From an uncultured Bacillota bacterium (GTDB taxonomy: Bacteria > Bacillota > Clostridia > Peptostreptococcales > Anaerovoracaceae): DNA of 11,978 bases. Below are positions 5,900 through 11,978 of this stretch, piece after piece; positions within the stretch are counted from its first letter, which is position 1; each line of letters starts with the position of its first letter. The DNA lies in assembly GCA_946629205.1 (NCBI GenBank), contig CAMOXP010000025.1:1-11978 (forward strand), in the 5' to 3' direction. Position numbers and translations under genes: made by a program. The notes under the pieces are model-generated. The model ran no database searches and was not told the origin of the DNA. It saw only the letters and a list, made by a program, of their open reading frames with translations.

Positions 5900-6382
5900 A
5901 TGGCATTAAGAAACATCGTAACAGACGAAGACCCGATCCTGAGGAAGGTCTGCAGACCGGTCGGAGAAGTGACACCGCGCATCCAGATGATCCTCGACGA
6001 TATGGTGGACACCATGCGTGACGCCAACGGCGTTGGCCTGGCAGCACCGCAGGTGGGCATCATGAGAAGAATGTTCGTAGCAGAACCGGAACCTGAGAAA
6101 GTCTACCACTTCGTGGATCCCGAGATCATCAGCCTGGAAGGAGAACAGGAGAGCGAAGAAGGCTGCCTTTCCGTTCCGGGGCGCGTGGGCAAAGTCATCC
6201 GGCCCGAGAAGATCGTGATCGAAGGCAAGGACAGATACGGACATCCGCGGCAGTACACCTTCGAGGGATTCGACGCAATTGTCATGTGCCACGAATTCGA
6301 TCATCTGGAGGGCATTCTCTACACGGATAAAGCCACCGAGGTCTTCGAAATCACCGAGGAGCAGGAACAGGGAGAAGAATAG
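5900..6382 (+). CDS. def: Peptide deformylase
   Basis: Def removes the formyl group from the N-terminal methionine of new proteins, using a bound Fe2+ or Zn2+. All three family motifs are present in the 160-residue protein: GVGLAAPQ (44-51), EGCLS (87-91) and HEFDH (131-135). Metal ligands are Cys89, His131 and His135; Glu132 is the catalytic base and Gln51 assists. The residue before HEFDH is Cys rather than the Gln seen in E. coli; I consider this a tolerated variant. The acidic tail (EITEEQEQGEE) is typical of a short type 1 enzyme. It has AGAGGA about 7 nt upstream, 17 bp after priA, and sits 9 bp before fmt, whose reaction it reverses on the protein. Confidence 0.97.
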   Translation: MALRNIVTDEDPILRKVCRPVGEVTPRIQMILDDMVDTMRDANGVGLAAPQVGIMRRMFVAEPEPEKVYHFVDPEIISLEGEQESEEGCLSVPGRVGKVIRPEKIVIEGKDRYGHPRQYTFEGFDAIVMCHEFDHLEGILYTDKATEVFEITEEQEQGEE

Positions 6383-6391
6383 GGGTAACAC

Positions 6392-7321
6392 ATGAGACTG
6401 ATTTATATGGGCACGCCGGACTTCGCAGTGCCTCCCATGGAGATGCTTGCAGAGGCAGGACATGAAATACTGTATGCGGTCACCCAGCCGGACGCCGTCC
6501 GGGACAGAGGCAAAAAAATCAAGTACTCTCCGGTAAAGGAAAAGGCTCTGGAGATGGGGATCCCTGTGCTGCAGCCGACGAAGATCAAACGGAACGAAGA
6601 GTTCGCCGGGACGTTGCGGGAGGCGGATCCCGACGCCATCATCGTCGCTGCCTACGGACGCATCCTGCCCGCGCATATTCTGGATATGCCGCGGTACGGA
6701 TGTCTCAACATACACGGATCACTGCTGCCGCGCTTTCGGGGCGCCGCGCCGATCCAGGCTGCCATCGCGGCCGGAGACGAGGAGACCGGTGTTACGATCA
6801 TGCATATGAATGAAGGACTCGATACAGGAGATATGCTCGCAAAGGCATCCACGCCCATCGGGCAGAAGAACTGCGGCCAGCTCCATGATGAACTGGCGCT
6901 TATGGGCGGACGCCTGATCGTCGAAACGTTGGCGGATATCGAGGGCGCGCTGGCAAGAGCCGAGCAGCAGGATGATGCTCTGGCGACCTACGCCCCCATG
7001 ATTTCCAAGGCGGACGGACACATCGATTTCACCATGAGTCCGGAACAGATCGAACGCAGGATGAGAGCCTTCGATCCGTGGCCGGGGACCTTTGCCGAGA
7101 TGGGCGGCAAGACCTTCAAACTGTGGCGCGCCGCGGCTGTAGGGAAGAAAACAGACGCTCCTGCGGGAACTGTTATTGCCGCGGGAAGCGAGGGCCTGGA
7201 TATTTCAGCCGGCGGCGCTGTGCTGCGGGTGACTGAGCTGCAGGCGCCCGGCAAAAAACGCATGAAATCTGAAGATTATTTAAGAGGCAATTCGATTGAA
7301 ATCGGTACTGTTTTGCGATAG
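6392..7321 (+). CDS. fmt: Methionyl-tRNA formyltransferase
   Basis: Fmt transfers formyl from 10-formyl-tetrahydrofolate to Met-tRNA(fMet) for translation initiation. The 309-residue protein shows GTPDFAVP (7-14), the flexible-loop region TQPDAVRDRGKK (31-42), and the formyl-folate site NIHGSLLPRFRGAAPIQ with Asn106 and His108, followed by Asp144 in EGLDTGDML. This is the classical Asn-His-Asp catalytic set. The C-terminal tRNA-binding domain starts near residue 205. The ribosome binding site AGGGG (6381-6385) overlaps the def stop codon TAG (6380-6382), so def and fmt are probably translated from one message. Confidence 0.97.
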   Translation: MRLIYMGTPDFAVPPMEMLAEAGHEILYAVTQPDAVRDRGKKIKYSPVKEKALEMGIPVLQPTKIKRNEEFAGTLREADPDAIIVAAYGRILPAHILDMPRYGCLNIHGSLLPRFRGAAPIQAAIAAGDEETGVTIMHMNEGLDTGDMLAKASTPIGQKNCGQLHDELALMGGRLIVETLADIEGALARAEQQDDALATYAPMISKADGHIDFTMSPEQIERRMRAFDPWPGTFAEMGGKTFKLWRAAAVGKKTDAPAGTVIAAGSEGLDISAGGAVLRVTELQAPGKKRMKSEDYLRGNSIEIGTVLR

Positions 7322-7332
7322 AATGTAATTTG

Positions 7333-7338
7333 AGGTGA
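7333..7338 (+). promoter_or_regulatory. Ribosome binding site that decides the metallopeptidase start
   Basis: AGGTGA ends 1 nt before an ATG at 7340 but 4 nt before a second ATG at 7343. The normal spacing favours the second ATG, dropping one methionine from the longest frame. Confidence 0.65.
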
Positions 7339-7342
7339 TATG

Positions 7343-8044
7343 ATGTTTTATGGATTTGACCCAACGTTCATCATTCTGATACCGGCAATTATATTCACCG
7401 TATACGCACAGCGGAAGGTGCAGAGTACCTACGCTGCTTATTCGCGTGTCGCCACGAGAAAAGGGATCACAGGAGGACAGACTGCCAGAATGATCCTGAA
7501 CAGCAACGGCATGGGTCATGTGCCAATCGAGATCGTACCTGGAAATCTCACAGACAATTACGATCCCACAAAGGACGTGATGCATCTGTCCGAGGGAACG
7601 CATAACAGTACGTCGGTTGCTGCCGTAGCGGTCGCCGCCCATGAATCGGGACACGCTATGCAGGACGGATCCAACTACGCTTTCCTGAAGCTCAGGATCG
7701 CTATGGTGCCCGCGGTCAATGTGGTGTCTGCGATATCGATGCCGGTGATCATGATCGGAATCATACTTGTGTGCGCAGGACAGGCGATGGGGGGATCCTT
7801 GTTCAATATCGGAGTGATCATGTTCGCAGTCGTCGTTCTGTTCCATACGGTGACGCTGCCAGTAGAATTCGATGCCAGCAAGCGTGCGCTTCAGCAGCTT
7901 GTTGCGCTTGATATAGTTGATGAATCGGAAGTAAGAGGAGCCAGGAAGGTGCTTTCAGCGGCGGCTATGACGTATGTCGCAGCGCTGTCGGTATCCCTTC
8001 TGACGCTCATCAGATTATTGCTGATAAGGGGGAACAACAGCTAA
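7343..8044 (+). CDS. Membrane zinc metallopeptidase, YugP/Zn_peptidase_2 family
   Basis: The 233-residue protein is a predicted integral-membrane zinc protease of unknown substrate. It has a hydrophobic N-terminal segment (about 8-22), then a cytoplasmic or peripheral region with the zinc motif HESGH (100-104) preceded by VAVAA, then two hydrophobic spans (about 122-145 and 154-173), EFDASKRAL (Glu176 as the likely third ligand), and a C-terminal span (about 208-228). The pattern TG..AR early and LPVEFDAS late is typical of the family. It lies 21 bp after fmt and its stop overlaps the rsmB start by one base (TAATG), implying translational coupling. Insertion of this gene between fmt and rsmB is, from memory, common in Clostridia. 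Its role in the operon is unknown. Confidence 0.9.
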   Translation: MFYGFDPTFIILIPAIIFTVYAQRKVQSTYAAYSRVATRKGITGGQTARMILNSNGMGHVPIEIVPGNLTDNYDPTKDVMHLSEGTHNSTSVAAVAVAAHESGHAMQDGSNYAFLKLRIAMVPAVNVVSAISMPVIMIGIILVCAGQAMGGSLFNIGVIMFAVVVLFHTVTLPVEFDASKRALQQLVALDIVDESEVRGARKVLSAAAMTYVAALSVSLLTLIRLLLIRGNNS

Positions 8045-9336
8045 TGGACAACAACCGCAAGACCGCATACCAGACATTACTGGACGTAGAATCAAAGAAG
8101 GCTTATTCAAACATAGCCCTGAACCACAAAATCGCAGTGAACAAACCGGGCTCTCCTGCTTTTGTAAGAGAACTGGTGTACGGCGTTCTGGAGAGAAAAC
8201 TCACGCTGGATCACTACATCGACCAGCTCCTGAAGGAAGGCATCGACAGCCTGCGGATACAGGAACTCACCATTCTCCGCATGGGCCTTTATCAGCTGGG
8301 CTACATGGACAAAGTTCCCGAATACGCGGCCATCAGCGAGAGCGTGGATCTGGCGAAGAAATACTGCAAAGGCAGAGCCGGCCTGATCAACGGAGTTCTG
8401 AGAGAATATCAGAACAAGAAGATCTATCTGACACTCCCGACAAGAGACGAAGACGAGGTCAAATATCTGTCTGTCAAGTACTCCTACGCACCATGGATCA
8501 TTGAACTCTGGCTCAAGTATTACAGCGTGAGCTTCGTCGAAAAACTCCTGGATGCCGGCAACGAGACACCGCCGCTTACGATCAGGGCAAACTGGCTCAA
8601 GATCAGAAAGGAAGATCTGAAGAAGGTCCTCAGAGAAAGAGGCTTCGAAGCGGAAGACGGAAAGATCTGCCAGAACGCGCTGTATGTCAAAGGCAGCAAG
8701 ATCCTGGAGAGCGACCTGTATGAATACGGTCTGTTCACTCCGCAGGACGAGGCGTCCATGCTCGTATCCGAGAAGATCGGCGTCAAACAGGGAGATGTGG
8801 TCATGGATGTGTGCGCTGCTCCGGGAGGCAAGACGACAGCCATCGCAGAGCGTATGAACAATACAGGCAAGATCATCGCCTCGGATATTTACCGCAGAAA
8901 ACTGGATATCGTCGACAAAGAAGCTGCAAGACTCGGCATCACTAATATCGAGACCAGATCCTGGGACGCCACAAGAGTAGACTCCACCATGAATAAGAGA
9001 GCGGACAGAGTCCTGGTCGATGCTCCGTGCTCCGGTCTCGGAGTCATCAGGAGAAAGCCTGAGATCAAGTACAAGGAGTATTCGAAGGAAATGAAGCTGC
9101 TGCCGGACAAGCAGCTCGCGATCCTGTCGGCGTCATCCAGTTATGTCAAGCCGGGCGGCACACTGGTCTACAGCACATGTACAGTCAACCCGGAAGAAAA
9201 CGAGAAGGTCGTCGAGACCTTCCTCAGGAAGCACAGAGACTTTGAAAAGGTCGAGAGAACGCTGCTTCTTCCTAACGTGAATGGAACAGACGGCTTCTTC
9301 ATCTGCGTGATGAAGAGAGACGATCTGATGGAGTAA
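8044..9336 (+). CDS. rsmB: 16S rRNA (cytosine-967-C5)-methyltransferase RsmB
   Basis: RsmB methylates C967 of 16S rRNA (E. coli numbering) with S-adenosylmethionine. The 430-residue protein has an N-terminal NusB-like RNA-binding domain (about 1-135, with FVRELVYGVLERK and the NGVLR block) and a NOL1/NOP2/Sun methyltransferase domain. Motifs are QDEAS (234-238), the SAM motif DVCAAPGGKT (255-264), DAPCSGLG with Cys329 (326-333) and YSTCTVNPEEN with nucleophile Cys379. These two cysteines define the m5C RNA methyltransferase mechanism. The start overlaps the previous stop, with AAGGGGGA (8026-8033) as a plausible ribosome binding site. In B. subtilis rlmN follows rsmB; here it is missing and the phosphatase gene starts 4 bp later. 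Confidence 0.96.
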   Translation: MDNNRKTAYQTLLDVESKKAYSNIALNHKIAVNKPGSPAFVRELVYGVLERKLTLDHYIDQLLKEGIDSLRIQELTILRMGLYQLGYMDKVPEYAAISESVDLAKKYCKGRAGLINGVLREYQNKKIYLTLPTRDEDEVKYLSVKYSYAPWIIELWLKYYSVSFVEKLLDAGNETPPLTIRANWLKIRKEDLKKVLRERGFEAEDGKICQNALYVKGSKILESDLYEYGLFTPQDEASMLVSEKIGVKQGDVVMDVCAAPGGKTTAIAERMNNTGKIIASDIYRRKLDIVDKEAARLGITNIETRSWDATRVDSTMNKRADRVLVDAPCSGLGVIRRKPEIKYKEYSKEMKLLPDKQLAILSASSSYVKPGGTLVYSTCTVNPEENEKVVETFLRKHRDFEKVERTLLLPNVNGTDGFFICVMKRDDLME

Positions 9337-9340
9337 CAAC

Positions 9341-10081
9341 ATGCTGCAAATAGGATTCAAATGCAACAGAGGAGTCGTAAGAAAGAATAACGAAGACGCG
9401 TGCTTCCTGATCCCGAATCAGGATGTCTATATTGTCGCGGATGGTGTCGGCGGGAACAATTCCGGTGAGATCGCCAGCAGCACGGCGGTCGAATCACTGG
9501 CGTCCTTTGTCAAGGCGGGCGATCTGAAAAACTGCAAGACCCCTGAGGAGATCTTCGGTTTCTTCACGGAAGCGGTGGATTCCGCCAACAGGGATGTCTT
9601 TGAAATGAATCAGGAAAACCTCCATTACAGAGGTATGGCCACGACCATCGTCATGACCTATATTCATGACGGAAACGCGTATGTGACGAATATCGGAGAC
9701 AGCAGGGCGTATCTGTTCAGAGGCGGCAAGCTGAAACGCATCACAAAGGATCACACCTATGTGAATGAGCTGATCGACAAGGGCATTATCACGGCGAAAG
9801 AAGCGGAAAGCCACAGCCAGAAAAATGTGATCACAAAAGCTTTGGGCGCCGAGCCGCAGGCGGAACCGGATTTCTACAAGGTCGCGTTGGAGAGAGGAGA
9901 CATCATGATCCTCTGTTCCGACGGGCTTTATGGCGAAGTCGGAGAGGACAGAATGACAGAACTGCTGAAGAACGCCTGTGAGAACAACACGAAGATGAAC
10001 GATCTTTGTGCGGACTTCGTTGATGAGGCGATTCTCGCAGGAGGCAGAGATAATATCACAGTAATCAGTATCAGGGTGTAA
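9341..10081 (+). CDS. prpC: PP2C-type Ser/Thr protein phosphatase (PrpC/Stp)
   Basis: This cytoplasmic metal-dependent phosphatase should dephosphorylate the adjacent PASTA kinase and its substrates. The 246-residue length fits bacterial Stp/PrpC. Motifs are RKNNEDA (14-20), VADGVGG (32-38, metal ligand Asp34), NIGDSRAYL (117-125), KDHTYVNELI (136-145), LCSDGLYGEV (191-200, metal ligand Asp194) and GGRDNITVI (234-242, metal ligand Asp237). The set of acidic ligands for two or three Mn2+/Mg2+ ions appears complete. GGAG at the end of rsmB, about 8 nt upstream, serves as the ribosome binding site, and only 4 bp separate the genes, so expression is tied to rsmB. Confidence 0.96.
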   Translation: MLQIGFKCNRGVVRKNNEDACFLIPNQDVYIVADGVGGNNSGEIASSTAVESLASFVKAGDLKNCKTPEEIFGFFTEAVDSANRDVFEMNQENLHYRGMATTIVMTYIHDGNAYVTNIGDSRAYLFRGGKLKRITKDHTYVNELIDKGIITAKEAESHSQKNVITKALGAEPQAEPDFYKVALERGDIMILCSDGLYGEVGEDRMTELLKNACENNTKMNDLCADFVDEAILAGGRDNITVISIRV

Positions 10082-10113
10082 ATCCCATTGACATATTTAC
10101 TACGGAGGAAGTT

Positions 10114-11901
10114 ATGAGCAAAGTACTCGCAAACAGATATGAACTGTTCGAGAGAGTAGGAGAAGGAGGTATGTCTGTGGTCTACAAGGCCAAGGACAGA
10201 CTTCTCAATAGATTTGTAGCCATCAAGATTCTCAAACCGGAGTTCATCAGCGACCAGAAGTTTATCGACAGCTTCAGAAGAGAGTCGCAGAACGCAGCGA
10301 GCATGAGCCATCCGAACATCGTCAACATCTACGACGTAGGAAGAGAAGGCAACATCCATTATATTGTAATGGAACTGATAGAAGGAAGAGCGCTCAGCGA
10401 TTATATACGGGAGCAGGGACCCATGGCCTACCCGAAGGTCATCGCCCTTTCCAAGCAGATCGCGTCGGCGCTGGCTTTCGCGCATAAGAATCACATCATC
10501 CACAGAGACGTCAAACCGCACAACGTCATGATCACGCCGAACGGAACGGCGAAGATCACGGACTTCGGTATCGCAAAGGCAGTCAATGCAGCGACGATCG
10601 TGGATAATACCGACGGCATCGTCGGTTCCGTCCACTACTTCTCGCCGGAGCAGGCCAGAGGCGGATACGTGGATGAAAAATCAGATATCTATTCTTTGGG
10701 CATCGTCATGTACGAGATGCTGACGGGGCAGGTGCCTTTTGACGGGGACAATCCTGTGAACATCGCGCTGCAGCATATCAACAGTGAAATGACTCCTCCG
10801 TCAGAACTGGTCAGCGGCGTACCGCCGGCCCTGGAGCACATCATCATGAAGTGCTGCGACAAGTATCCGGTCAACAGATACGCTTCGGCAGACGATCTCA
10901 TCGAAGCGCTGAACAATCTGGAATTCGTCGGCAGCGTAGTAGGCGACTCCGTCCTCATGGGCGGCAGCGGCAGAAACACGACGCAGATCCGCCCGCCGAA
11001 GCAGGGCGGCGCTCCGATCGCCAAAACGGATTACGATGACGGCGAAAGCGAAGCTGAAGGATTCGGAGGAGAAGGCCGCAAAGAAAAAGCAATCAATAAG
11101 AAGAACAAGAAACGGATCATCATCATAGCGGCGATTGCCGCCGCGGTCATCCTGGGACTGGTTGCAGCCATCATGCTGATGGGCGGAGAAGAAATCAAAG
11201 CTCCGGACTTCAAGGGAATGACTATGCAGCAGGCACAGGATATGGCCGAGAAGATGGATATCAAGATCAAACAGGGTGAAGAGGTGATCAGCGACGAGGT
11301 CGACAAGGGACTCATCGTATCCCAGACGCCTGAAGCGGGGCAGACCATCAAGACAGGAAGCACCATCACCGTCAATATCAGCAAAGGCCTCGGCGACGGA
11401 AGCGTGCCGGATCTGACAGGAAAGATGAAGGACGACCTGTCAGATTACCTTGAAGCAGCAGGCTTCAAACTAGGTGCCGTCACGACAAAGGCCAGTGACG
11501 AGCCGGAGGGAACGGTGCTCAGCCAGAATCCGAAGGCAGGCTCAGAGGTAGAGAAAGGGACTGCCATCGACGTTGTAGTCAGCGACGGATCCAAGGCCAA
11601 GGCGGAAGTTCCGTATCTGGTTGGGAAGTCTCTCTCTGATGCAGAGAATGAACTTTCGACATCCGGACTGAAGACCGGAAAGATCAGCTACGACTACAGT
11701 TCCTCTTATGCAGAGGGTGAAGTCATGTGGCAGCAGTATGATGCGGGCGCATCCATCGACAAAGGCTCTTCAGTCAAGCTGAGAGTCAGCAAGGGACCGG
11801 AACCGACGACGACAACAACAACGACGACGACTACTACTGCGCCGCCAACGACTACGGAGACGGAACCTGAGTATGACGACCCTGACCATCCTGCGGACTA
11901 G
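10114..11901 (+). CDS. prkC: PASTA-domain Ser/Thr protein kinase (PrkC/PknB/Stk1)
   Basis: This membrane kinase in related bacteria senses muropeptides or lipid II outside the cell and phosphorylates cell-wall, translation and division targets. The 595-residue protein has a kinase domain (about 9-270): GEGGMSVVYKA glycine loop (17-27), Lys38 in VAIKIL, HRDVKPHN with catalytic Asp132 (130-137), DFG (150-152), an activation segment with Thr161 and Thr166 before GSVHYFSPEQA (171-181). A charged juxtamembrane stretch precedes one transmembrane helix (334-357). Three PASTA repeats follow (about 361-425, 429-492, 497-560), then a tail with 11 consecutive Thr, Pro and acidic residues. The start has GGAGGAAGTT directly upstream. 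It pairs with the phosphatase 32 bp upstream. Three PASTA repeats match PrkC and Stk1; symbols vary between species. Confidence 0.96.
   Translation: MSKVLANRYELFERVGEGGMSVVYKAKDRLLNRFVAIKILKPEFISDQKFIDSFRRESQNAASMSHPNIVNIYDVGREGNIHYIVMELIEGRALSDYIREQGPMAYPKVIALSKQIASALAFAHKNHIIHRDVKPHNVMITPNGTAKITDFGIAKAVNAATIVDNTDGIVGSVHYFSPEQARGGYVDEKSDIYSLGIVMYEMLTGQVPFDGDNPVNIALQHINSEMTPPSELVSGVPPALEHIIMKCCDKYPVNRYASADDLIEALNNLEFVGSVVGDSVLMGGSGRNTTQIRPPKQGGAPIAKTDYDDGESEAEGFGGEGRKEKAINKKNKKRIIIIAAIAAAVILGLVAAIMLMGGEEIKAPDFKGMTMQQAQDMAEKMDIKIKQGEEVISDEVDKGLIVSQTPEAGQTIKTGSTITVNISKGLGDGSVPDLTGKMKDDLSDYLEAAGFKLGAVTTKASDEPEGTVLSQNPKAGSEVEKGTAIDVVVSDGSKAKAEVPYLVGKSLSDAENELSTSGLKTGKISYDYSSSYAEGEVMWQQYDAGASIDKGSSVKLRVSKGPEPTTTTTTTTTTTAPPTTTETEPEYDDPDHPAD
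11806..11838 (+). repeat. In-frame ACN trinucleotide tract encoding 11 Thr
   Basis: Eleven Thr codons in blocks (ACG, ACA, ACG, ACT runs of two or three) encode residues 565-575 of the kinase, in the extracellular tail after the last PASTA repeat. More Thr codons follow after Ala-Pro-Pro. Length change by replication slippage would keep the frame. Confidence 0.8.
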
Positions 11902-11905
11902 TGGA

Positions 11906-11978
11906 ATGAAAGGAACAATAATCAAAGGAATCGCCGGGTTTTATTATGTGAAATCCGGCGAAACAGTATACAGATGCA
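11906..11978 (+). CDS. rsgA: Ribosome small-subunit GTPase RsgA, N-terminal fragment (runs off the window)
   Basis: Twenty-four codons from the ATG at 11906 encode MKGTIIKGIAGFYYV followed by KSGETVYRC, the opening strands of the OB-fold domain of RsgA (CpgA/YloQ). RsgA is a circularly permuted GTPase that checks late 30S maturation. The GTPase and zinc domains lie beyond the right edge. The start is 4 bp after the kinase stop (TAG 11899-11901), with no strong Shine-Dalgarno, so translation may depend on coupling. The identification rests on the N-terminal residues plus the conserved kinase-rsgA order. Confidence 0.85.
   Translation, partial: MKGTIIKGIAGFYYVKSGETVYRC

Noticed and set aside
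6287..6304. Inactive peptide deformylase because Cys replaces Gln before HEFDH
   Set aside because: The metal ligands, catalytic Glu and Gln51 are intact. This position tolerates change in the family.
5906..6715. 269-codon minus-strand open frame opposite def and fmt
   Set aside because: Same reason: His/Arg-rich composition, no motif, and complete def and fmt on the other strand.
10088..10116. TTGACA between the phosphatase and the kinase as a promoter
   Set aside because: No acceptable -10 box lies 16-18 bp downstream, and the start point would fall inside the kinase coding region.
9928..10635. 235-codon minus-strand open frame opposite prpC and the kinase
   Set aside because: It overlaps two intact, motif-complete genes and has no recognisable domain.

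Overview
The window looks like chromosomal DNA of a low- to mid-GC Bacillota, most likely a member of the Clostridia. The reasons are the gene order (priA, def, fmt, rsmB, PP2C phosphatase, PASTA kinase, rsgA), strong AGGAGG-type ribosome binding sites, tRNA genes that encode their CCA ends, and AsnA-type asparagine synthetase beside QueH. I cannot name a genus from sequence alone.

Layout: (1) 1-437 is the 3' part of a tRNA cluster on the + strand: Ser(GCT, 5'-truncated by the window edge), Trp(CCA), Pro(TGG), a CAT-anticodon tRNA, and Phe(GAA). (2) 438-868 is a 431-bp gap without a convincing gene. It holds a REP-like palindrome (450-482) and two diverged copies (about 71% identical over 73 bp, no indels) of a structured repeat at 538-613 and 704-779, each closed by an outer inverted repeat. 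This is the least explained part of the window. (3) 869-1915 (minus) is a YhcC-type radical SAM protein. A good sigma-A-like promoter (1937-1965) in the divergent gap reads toward queH. (4) 2031-3796 holds queH and asnA, separated by a short 24-bp tandem duplication that copies the queH stop codon. (5) 3822 to the right edge is a tightly packed + strand housekeeping run: priA, def, fmt, a membrane zinc metallopeptidase, rsmB, prpC-type PP2C phosphatase, prkC/pknB-type PASTA kinase, and the first 24 codons of rsgA. Gaps are 32 bp or less, with one 1-bp TAATG overlap.

Functionally the run joins replication restart (PriA), initiator-Met formylation and deformylation (Fmt, Def), rRNA and ribosome maturation (RsmB, RsgA), and a reversible Ser/Thr phosphorylation pair (PP2C phosphatase with PASTA kinase) that in related bacteria senses cell-wall fragments and growth state. 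Two departures from the usual order stand out: rlmN, normally between rsmB and prpC, is absent, and PriA seems to lack the winged-helix segment between its 3'-DNA-binding domain and its helicase core.

Most of the window is ordinary conserved housekeeping DNA. I saw no CRISPR array, intact mobile element, toxin-antitoxin or defence system.
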